From positions 607,911 to 671,910 of the forward strand of contig CALYLW010000436.1 of the NCBI GenBank assembly GCA_944989445.1: DNA of 64,000 bases. The letters are read 5' to 3'. A model generated the notes under the pieces. It made no database searches, was not told the DNA's origin, and saw only the letters and a program-made list of their open reading frames with translations. Positions 56,124-64,000 of this stretch are shown here, one piece after another. The translations under genes and the position numbers were made by a program. The DNA comes from Ampullaceana balthica. Lineage: Eukaryota; Mollusca; Gastropoda; Lymnaeidae. How positions within the stretch are numbered: position 1 is the stretch's first letter; the number at the start of each line of letters is the position of its first letter.

Positions 56124-57135
56124 CAGTGGTTCCAAACCTTTTTCAGATGCCCAAAAAAGTTCATGCACCCCCTCATGAAACTTGCAGAAAATGCATAATA
56201 AACTATGTTTATTTTAGTAACACAACAGTTTTGACAATAGGCAACAGGGAATTTACTGAGAGATCTGCTGCTTCTTATGATCAATCAGCGATTTAAATCT
56301 GGGGACTGTTTTGGACAAAGCAACTCTCATGTCATCCTCTGCATTCAACTTATTCCTTGCCTTGGTTTTAATCGTCAAAAGAGTGGAGAATCCTGCTTCA
56401 CAGAGATAGGTTGTGGCAAATGGAAGGAGAGTCAGTACTGCCCTCTTGGCTAGTTGTGGGTAGGAATATAGCTGGGAGCACCAAAATTCAATCAAGGTAT
56501 TGCAACTGAAAGCACTCCTCAGTATTTCTCTGGTTCTCAAATCAATCAGGTCATCTTTAGCAGGTCACTGTCATCAATGTTGTCCAAGTCACAGAGGAAA
56601 GGATTGCGAATCCAAAGGTCTTTCCTAGAAATATCTTGACAGAAATACCCATCCAAGGACCGTTGCAATGTTGAAAGGTGCTCTGAAATTTCCCCTTTGA
56701 TGTTGTCAGGCAGTGATCCCTCAGTGCTTCCTTCTGCAGCAGATATTACAACTTCATCCAAGAGTGGAAAGTTGGCCAAGTTGGACTTTTCTAGTCGTTG
56801 GAATAGTGGCAGTTTGTTAAGCAAGGCTTGCAATCTCTCAGTAGCATCCATTACAGTCACAGCAGGTCCTTTGAGAGATTTGTTCAACTCATTCAAGATG
56901 GAGAAGATGCCAGCAGAAAGATGCACCAACGAGTATCTAAGTACCTATCAAAAAGGTTGTATTTGGGCGCCCTTTGATGCGGCATGCCTTGCTTATGGTT
57001 TAATATTTCAGATTATTAGTTTTTCCTTTTTTTTCTTCCTCTTTTTCTTTTTTTTTCTCTGAATCGTTCATGCACCCCCTGGAACCTGCTCATGCACCCC
57101 TTGGGGGTGCATGCACCACTGGTTAGGAACACCTG
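56124..57135 (-). mobile_element. 1-kb hAT nested in the 4.2-kb hAT, exact CCTTAAAT duplication
   Basis: Left end CAGTGGTTCCAAACC, right end GGTTAGGAACACCTG. The exact duplication CCTTAAAT is at 56116-56123 and 57136-57143. The interior is the 3' half of a transposase on the minus strand, so it is an internal-deletion derivative that kept the C-terminal coding region. GCATGCACCCC motifs are inverted at the ends. Confidence 0.95.
56253..56929 (-). pseudogene. hAT (SCAND3/ZBED-like) transposase C-terminal half
   Basis: Two long open pieces. 56546-56929: AGIFSILNELNKSLKGPA, VMDATERLQALLNKL, WIRNPFLCDLDNIDDSDL. 56253-56540: RTREILRSAFSCNTLIEFW, LAKRAVLTLLPFATTYLCEA, GFSTLLTIKTKARNKLN. This is the region before and including the hAT dimerisation domain (LLPFATTYLCE..FS). 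It is unusually well preserved, with a single frame break at about 56543. The catalytic N-terminal part is absent. Confidence 0.88.
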
Positions 57136-57759
57136 CCTTAAATCAAGTGTGGCTAGAATAGCAGAGAATGATCCAAGAATTGCATGAACTGCATGCCTAC
57201 TGGTTGCACATCTTGTGTCAGAAAGTCGTTTCAGAGTATCTACTGTTGATTCATATTGAGATTTCTGGTGTTCTTTAAGAGTATGTAGACGTGGTAAACT
57301 AGACGTAAGGAATGCATACAACCTTAAAGCTATACCGAAAAACAACTGTACATCAGTGTATAGTAACCAAATTCAAAACATGGGCACAACAATTAGGTGA
57401 AAGTTTCTTTATTTGAGTTTGAAGGCCACTCTTAATTCCAGAGTATGCCTGACCTCGACAGAGTGTGATATCAATGTTTCGCTTTCGTAGTTCCGTTAAA
57501 ATCTTCTCAGCAAATGCGGCAGTATTGCTGTTTACCAAAGTATAAAAGCCTATAAAGCTTTCCACAACATGTCCAGATTTTAAAACTGAACGTAAAGAAA
57601 CTGACATCTGATCAATTTTAGATATATCAAGGGTTGAATCAATAATTAAAGAAAAGAATTGTGCAGACTTAACTTAATTATCAATTGTCACCGATGATTC
57701 AGATGCGAGTGATTGAATTAAATCATTTTGCACATCATGACTTAATAACCGTTGTTCGT

Positions 57760-57955
57760 AGGGGGTCCTAATGTTTCCATTAGAACTTACTAGGGGCGGG
57801 GCTTGGTAGACCTTGGTGGGCGCCCCTCTGCCTTCCAGGTCAGCGGATGACTTTCTTATCGTTAGTCATTCCATTTTTATTGTGGCTTTAACGTGGGCTA
57901 GATCCCACGCCCCTCAGCTTGTGAGGCGAGCGCGCATTGACTTCGCTATCCAGCC
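57760..57955 (-). mobile_element. Possible tRNA-derived SINE
   Basis: Minus strand starts GCTGGATAGCGAAGTCAATG (A-box-like) and has GTGGGATCTAGCCC (diverged B box). It lies between two copies of a 73-bp segment (57527-57598 and 57956-58028). Confidence 0.4.
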
Positions 57956-58062
57956 GCTGTTTACCAAAGTATAAAAGCCTATAAATCTTTCCACAACATG
58001 TCCTGATTTTAAATAACTGAACGTAAAGCCGCCCCCCTGCCCTATAGCTAAATCCGCCACTG

Positions 58063-58738
58063 GGGAGAAGTGTTACATTTTCACAGATTCAGTCAAGCTC
58101 TACAAAATGAGCACGTGAACTTGAAAACGTGTGCTGATTTGTATTGCATGAAAGACAGTGGTCATTGATGGTGACGCCCCTGAGGTATCTCTGAATGCCA
58201 TTGTTGACAAACTTGAGATAGAAATGGGTAGATGAGGATAGGTATACAATGATATAGGACTTAGTTTTCTTGTTTGATCGATGTAACACAAACATCTCAG
58301 TGTAGTGTATGACTTCTTCTTCTTCTTCTTCTTCGTTCTCAATTTAAGTAGTGCGTGCCGACGAGTTTTGCGCCAATTGGCCCAGTGGTCTCCGACTTCA
58401 ACCTGCTGTTTTTTCTGGATGTGCTTCCATAGCCTTTGGTCAGCCAAGACCATCTGCAAGGCAGCAGTTGATTTTGGCAAGTGATGCAGCGTTCCACGGC
58501 TATAAGGGTTCCACGCATATCCCAGCCGCCTTTTATTTTCCCTAACTATGCGTTAGGTACCCACTCGAAGCTGGGTGGACTCGGGGACGCCCTGGGCCCC
58601 GGGAACAAATCCATGGCTTCCCATGGATTCGAACCCGTGACCATCGGTACGCCAGTCGAGCGCGCTACCACTCGACCACCCCTAGTGTATGACTAATAAT
58701 TTATATACTGAACTACAAAAGTTACACTCATATATTTC
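58063..58738 (+). pseudogene. Right piece of the old DUF4371-type hAT, itself split by a SINE
   Basis: Continues the reading broken at 53823 (AREL-, KTCADLY- and downstream segments) and matches the complement of 49060-49470. The SINE at 58315-58682 interrupts it. The last matching bases are GTTACACTCATAT at about 58725-58738. Confidence 0.75.
58315..58682 (-). mobile_element. tRNA-derived SINE with 12-bp target duplication
   Basis: Minus strand: head GGTGGTCGAGTGGTAGCGCG (A box), CACGGGTTCGAATCCATGGG (B box), the shared body CCCGGGGCCCAGGGCGTCC and AACGCTGCATCACTTGCC, then a different 3' segment and a (GAA)n tail. Flanked by TAGTGTATGACT at 58303-58314 and 58683-58694. It shares the head with the SINE at 42434 but not the tail. 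Confidence 0.93.
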
Positions 58739-59881
58739 TGATATCGAGTTCATCAATGAATGCTTGTCAGATGCAGCAAGCATCATGAGTCCGTCCAACA
58801 CAGAAAACAAAGTTTGGTAGCATTTCTTTAACAAGGCGAACTGTAGTCAGAAGTGTTGAAAAAAGTAATGACAATTTGATGCACCAGCTTCTTATCTTAT
58901 ATCTTATCTTATCTTATCTTATCTTATCTTATCTTATCAATAACATATTCCTCTATGCAGAAGAGCCTTCCTCAACGGACAAATAGTACACAAATGAAAC
59001 GACTAAAACGAAATAATAAATTAATTTTCTTTTTTTTAAATTAAAAAAAATAATTATTTAGTTTTATTCGTTTCATTTGTATACTATTTGTCCGTTGAGG
59101 AAGGCTCTTTGCCGAAACGTTCGCTGTTGTGTTACGTCCTGTCAGGCCTACTAATAACCTGTTTTTATATTATACATTTACCTGGAAAAAGATAGCAGGT
59201 GTAACAACAGATGTAGCGCGTGCTTTGACTGGAAACAACGTAGGTCTGGTGAAGTTGATAAATAAAATTAAAGAAGAACATACTGACCATACACTCTTAC
59301 CTTTCCACTGTGTCATACATCAGAAAAGTCTGTGTAAAGCTGCGTTGAATATCAAGCATGTTATTGATCCAGTTGTCAGTGTGATAAAACTCATCAGAGT
59401 CAGGGCACTTAACCACCAGGCAGTTCAAGCCACTGCTTGACTGCTTGAAGATTTGAAAATGAATATTATGATATTATCTACCACATCAATGTCCGCTGCG
59501 TGAGCCCGGGCAAGATATTGAGGCGAGTGTGTGATCTCAAGGAAGAAATAGTTATGTTCCTGGAGATGAAGGGTTTTGTTTGTGACTTTGTTACTAACAT
59601 TGTTAATGAAAAGGGGATTCAGACTTCATGTTTGCCATTGACATTATGGAAAAGTTGAATGAACTGAATGTCAAACTTCAGGGCAATAGCTTTTTTGCAC
59701 ATGAAGTGTATGTGCATATTAAATCATTTCAGGCAAACCTCTCCCTGTTCTCCAGGCAAGCAGGTGAAAACAGGTTTTGCCATTTCCCTTTGCTGAAACA
59801 TAAAACCGTTTATGGTGAAATGGCTGACAAGTACAAGGCTCAGTCGGATGCCTTGGCTGTGGAATTTGAAAGAGAGTTCTA
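58739..59881 (+). pseudogene. hAT (ZBED-like) transposase pseudogene
   Basis: Blocks in order: EFINECLSDAASIMS (58750), then after an insertion at 58893-59165: WKKIAGVTTDVARALTGN and LLPFHCVIHQKSLCKAALNI (59170-59350), GKILRRVCDLKEEIVMFLE (59505-59570), then MFAIDIMEKLNELNVKL, LFSRQAGENRFCHFPLLK and YKAQSDALAVEFEREF to a stop at 59880-59882. The catalytic-core segment between the first two blocks is missing. The C-terminal 84-codon piece is open and well preserved. Confidence 0.85.
58893..59165. repeat. TATCT tail, foldback and hammerhead-like repeat, copy 4
   Basis: (TATCT)n at 58893-58938 is followed by CTCTATGCAGAAGAG (SINE/LINE-type tail, minus strand). Then a 55-bp arm at 58963-59017 is repeated inverted at 59053-59107, and the second arm continues into GGCTCTTTGCCGAAACGTTC and GTTACGTCCTGTCAGGCC (core 59095-59138). 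It interrupts the hAT transposase. Confidence 0.8.
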
Positions 59882-60664
59882 AGTTTTTAATTGGTTTTTA
59901 AAAAATCCTACTGTCTAATTTTTTGTTGAGTGTATACCCAACTCACTTTTGGAATGTTTTTAAAAAAAATTATTAAAAAAAATTTCAAATTAAAAGTGAC
60001 CACCATTCCATGGGAAAAACAACAACAGTTTTCTCTCCGTGTTCAAGTTGGTGTATGTGCATGAAATGTAGGAATTCTGACTTAAATTTTAAAAATGAGA
60101 TGGACCTACTGGTCATAAAATATACATAATTTTAAATGCCAAATGTTTCAAATCTGCATCTATTATTTTTAACGGCAAAAGTTGATTAAATTTGAGATAC
60201 AGACCCACATTTGATAAAAGAAAATCTTATGAATTGTTGGTACATTAGAGGGATGATTTATTAATTAAATGTTACTTGATTCATTTTGAAATTTTATTTT
60301 AGAACACCAACCAAATTTACTCAAGACTTGACAGGAATATTTTATAAAGGCGAAGCAAACTTTTTAAACCATGACAAGTTTTGTTTATCACTTTCTCATA
60401 ATTGTCAGTCGCTGCACTAGATTTTATCAGGTCTATATTGCAAGGCAAACACAATTAAAGAATATTTTTTTTTCACCATTATAATTGTTAGAATAATTGT
60501 TTCATTTTCAGGATTCATTGGAGAAATCCAGGAGCTCTAGCCACTTCAGGGTAAATGTCTGGCTACAGCTATTTATATCAATATCACGTCGTCTAATTTT
60601 TAATCTGACATAAGTTGGCTGTTATTGTGTTTATTTATCATGGCTTAATATCCTTCCAAAAATA

Positions 60665-60885
60665 GTGGTAATCGAGTGGCATGCACACAGGGATTTTTGT
60701 TCCCGGGGCCAAGGGTGTCTGACACTAGTTGAGGAAACAAAGCTGGCTAGGAAATACTGGGAATTGTGTGGAACCCTCATATCCGTGTCACTTGCCAACA
60801 GACCGACATTGTCTGTGGATGCAATAAGCTTCTGCATAGAAGGAACCTCTGAATAGATAAGACAAGATAAATCAGCTCTTTTAAT
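60665..60885 (+). mobile_element. tRNA-derived SINE, + strand
   Basis: Head GTGGTAATCGAGTGGCATGC (A-box-like), body TTCCCGGGGCCAAGGGTGTC, GTGTGGAACCCTCATA, CACTTGCCAACAGAC, and tail CTGCATAGAAGGAACCTCTG followed by ATAAGACAAGATAA. The B-box region is diverged. Same family as 42434-42709, opposite orientation. Confidence 0.75.
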
Positions 60886-63800
60886 TGGCAAATTAACTTT
60901 GTCCTAAATGTTATTTTTTTTTACCATTGATGAAATTCTTTAAACAAGTGGACTTGTCAATATTTTTAAAAAAAATGGAATTAATTTTTTTTCAAAAAAT
61001 CAAAAAAAGGAAAGAAACAATTATTGTATTTAGCAATCTATTTATTTCTTGAACAAGGTTAAACACTTGTTTCTAAAAATAATAAAATGCAGAGTAACAA
61101 TGAAGCAATTATTGGAATGTCTATATTAACAAGGAACACTCCCTTAAGGAGTGCATTTATTTTGAAATCCAAATTAATATTTCATGTTGCCCTGGAAAAT
61201 AAACACATTGACATTGGTCATAAAGAAAATTAGAACAAATCTTTAAATTTAGCTAATTCATCTTCTTGTTTGTGCTAAATTGGTTCTTGATAAAAGTTTT
61301 TTTAAAAAAAAATTAAAGGATAGTTAAACAATACAATTAGCCCACCAATAACAGGTGAGGAAGTGATCATTATACATTTAAGTAGAAAAGAGAGGGGCAG
61401 CTTACACAGAAAATAACAACATTAAAGAAATATTTCGCTAACAATGGCACATATAACATTGGCCTCTTCAACTTAAAGATATCAGTGAGACCAGTTCTTT
61501 GTAACAATAACAAATATAAACATACTGTTATTCATATTACAGGTAGAGTGAAAGCCTTTGCTTCATATAAGAGAAGTAGAAAATTTGTGACAAATAAACG
61601 TAATTCAGGAACTTAATGACTGAGCTGAAAAGAAAATTGTACCTTTAAATTAGGTTATATATGAAATAAAAACAATGACCTTACTTTCATAAAGATGGTC
61701 AGCCCATTTCCTTTTAAATGTCATTGCATGCAGAAAAAACAACCTGAAAATCTTTTTTCATATTAGAAACTAATCTACTATTTAAAAAAGAAACCAACAG
61801 CCACATATATTCTTATGAGCAGTAACCATATGACAAAAATGCATATACAAAAATTTTGCTGTGTGAAATATTCTTTTTGAAAATATATCAATTGAGACAC
61901 AAATTATTGATATATAACAATATGTTTAATTAAGTTTAACTTATCTTTTTAAAAAGAGTTTTAATATTTTGAGAAAAAGTTCATTTTCTAAGGTGCAAAT
62001 GGTTATAATGTAATTTGGCTTCTTAAATTAGCTTTGTAGGGTATAAATTAAATAATTTCTTTCGAATCTCTCCTCTATTTTTAGAAAAAAAATTGCTTAA
62101 AGTTTTTATCATTATGACTTGATTAATTTTAAAAAGCCATCATGCTTAAGCCATTGCAAAGTACTGTTGTGTTTAATAAGTGGAAAAGAGGAATTAAAAT
62201 TTAGCTACATATAATAATACTTGTTTACTGCAAGCAATGAGGAACTGACTTATTGTGAAAAAGATTTGAAAAGGTGGATATATAATATGTATGCAACTAC
62301 GTAATATTTTCATGAACTTAAAGAAATGATCAATGAAAGGCGGAAAAATTAATTAACTGATATGTGAAATAAATAAAAAATAAACTTTTAAAAACAACAA
62401 CAACACAAGAGTGTTAATAACCCAAAAAGTTACAAATAAGAAATATAAAAACCATTTGCAAAAATGTTAACATAAATAATAAATAATTTGTAAGGCACGG
62501 ATTATATCAGTAGCCTATTAAAACTAAGAGCTGATAAAAACCTGATATTTTTTATTTTATTTCACTCTTCATGTGATATTACCTACATGATAACTGAGAT
62601 AATTAAAAAAAAATAAATATGAAAATATGAAGGTGCAATGAAAATAAATTATTTCAAAAACTCTAAACCACTATTAGAAAGTAATGTCATAGTGTGATAG
62701 AAAGTGAGAAGTAGGGAAAGTAAGGCATTATTCTTGCATCATTCCATTTAAAGGAAGATAAATCATTATATGAAGAATAATTGATAAAAAAGAAGTAATT
62801 AAAAAAAAACAACTACTGAAAGCTCAAGTTTATTTATAAATTAATGAACATTCAGATGATCACATGCATGTAATAAAATGAAAGGACATAATTACAATGT
62901 TACAAAAAATATATTTCTCTATAACTCCATTAAATAATGTTTGAAATTATTTAACATGCAAATATTTTAAAAAATCTGCTTATTTATTAAAATTTTACAC
63001 AAATTCCATTTCATTTCTTATCAGTAAACTAAGCAAATCTTAAAAAATAAAAAAAATAAATAATAAAGGTTAAGAGTACAAAAAATATAGTGTAACTCAG
63101 ATTTCATACATTTATTTGTATGTAATGATAAAGATACAATGATTTATAACATTTCTGACTTTATTTGTGCATAGTTAAAACATATATGTGAGACCAGAAG
63201 AAGTATATTTGAAAATACAACTTTTGCCACTACAGGAATAAAAATAATTTTAAAATGTATGAAATGCTACGCTACGTCGAATAAATATTTATCTATTTGT
63301 AACTTAAAATTTTTTTTATAAAAATATTTATGGTTCACTCCAATTGTTCTCCTAATCAGATAGATAAAATAAATTATAAATAATACACTGTATTGTTCAC
63401 AGGTTCCACTATTTAACCTATTAAAGACTTTTACACAAGTGGGGCAGTTTATCATGAGAAGCAGCCTGCACTTAGATCAATACAGCATTTATAAATGACA
63501 TTGTCAAGGAAGTAAGTTACTTCCCTTAATCACAGCCATTCAAGTATCAGCCCAAATTTCATGAGACCAAAGTGTAAAAAATATCAGTAAACAAACAGGT
63601 TACAAATGAAATTTAGACGTTGCATCTCAAAACCTGTAGATAGAGCAATTTATGCTTTCGCTCTGGTAAAATAAATAATAGGTAAATTGTAAAAAAAAAT
63701 AACGTTCACATTCCTAAGGTTAAATAAGAAAATTGCATTGCTGTGACTAGTGGCAGGAATTATTACAGAAAAAAATCTAGGATCATATTCAAACACAAAA

Positions 63801-64000
63801 AACAACAACACTATATTACTATATTTCTCAGTGTTCATGAAGCTGGGGATTTTCACTGCGGATTTTCACTGGGGATTTTCACTGTTGAAACTAATGAGGC
63901 AGATCACATCAAAAATATTTATTCTTATATATGATTTCGCTATGTTGATTGGAGAGTATTGCACAAAGCCAATGAAAAGTGAATATGTACAGTTTTATTA
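60886..64000. other. AT-rich intergenic DNA
   Basis: Over 3 kb of AT-rich sequence with many A/T runs. No transposon ends, exon or RNA gene recognised. A small three-copy GGGGATTTTCACT repeat lies at 63845-63883. Open frames are short and random-looking. Confidence 0.5.

Larger units (their letters stand above)
55290..57700 (-). pseudogene. DUF4371-type hAT transposase pseudogene, split
   Basis: Reading from 57607 down: VESFIGFYTLVNSNTAAF and KRNIDITLCRGQAYSGIK (DUF4371 core), VLNLVTIH, then YAFLTSSLPRLHTLKEH and LSDTRCATSRHAV at 57140-57345. The nested hAT interrupts, then further C-terminal blocks (VGRNKFVEMRSDEASEIL at about 55930) and the dimerisation remnant at 55290-55480 (KNHQKLF-like, several stops). 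The order matches ZMYM1-like transposases. Frame breaks make it inactive. Confidence 0.78.
53824..58062 (-). mobile_element. 4.2-kb hAT transposon with exact GGGAGAAG duplication
   Basis: Left end CAGTGGCGGATTTAG, right end CTAAATCCGCCACTG. The exact 8-bp duplication GGGAGAAG lies at 53816-53823 and 58063-58070. At 4239 bp it is long enough to have been autonomous, the excess being due to insertions. It carries a minus-strand DUF4371-type transposase in pieces, a nested 1-kb hAT (56124-57135), a GATAA-tailed repeat end (55165-55272) and a SINE-like segment (57760-57955). The left 1.4 kb is AT-rich and non-coding. Confidence 0.95.

Overview
The window is AT-rich, intron-containing animal DNA. 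The organism is probably a mollusc, most likely a heterobranch gastropod. That guess rests on a Gfi-1-type zinc-finger gene with animal splice sites, tRNA-derived SINEs with GATAA-type tails, and dense hAT/Helitron debris; it draws on remembered repeat families and was not checked by search. There are no bacterial features: no operons, no CRISPR and no ribosome binding sites.

Only two host genes can be supported. The first is the 3' end of a Gfi-1/senseless-type C2H2 zinc-finger repressor on the + strand (exons 2975-3125 and 6098-6273). Its earlier exons must lie upstream. The second is a complete four-exon + strand gene (ATG 29480, stop 36439-36441) whose joined CDS of 1902 nt encodes 633 residues. 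It has a short Cys-containing N terminus, four predicted membrane helices and a roughly 460-residue low-complexity tail. I do not recognise its family. A possible terminal exon near 51021-51127 is weak.

The rest is mobile and tandemly repeated DNA. From 62 to 2504 there is a decayed hAT transposon with a perfect 8-bp target duplication and a small Helitron inside it. From 7 to 14 kb there are dispersed repeats and minisatellites, including a 45-bp array that reads as a cationic 15-residue repeat. From 14543 to 18977 there is a 22-bp satellite of about 200 copies with no indel that I could find, each copy carrying one TTAGGG. From 20 to 23.5 kb there are minisatellites, a TC...CTAG Helitron-like element and a foldback element. 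From 24 to 29 kb the sequence is mostly unique. In the second gene every intron, the last exon and the 3' flank each carry a different minisatellite. From 37 to 43 kb there are MITEs, a non-autonomous Helitron with a PIF1-helicase Walker A remnant, and a SINE. From 44 to 50.6 kb there are two hAT elements, each with a second hAT inside. From 53.8 to 59.9 kb there is a nested stack: an old hAT fragment split by a 4.2-kb hAT (target duplication GGGAGAAG), itself split by a 1-kb hAT of another clade (target duplication CCTTAAAT), with SINEs added. From 60.9 kb to the end I see nothing but AT-rich DNA.

Boundaries given for transposons with target duplications are exact. Others are approximate, and family names rest on motif recognition by eye.
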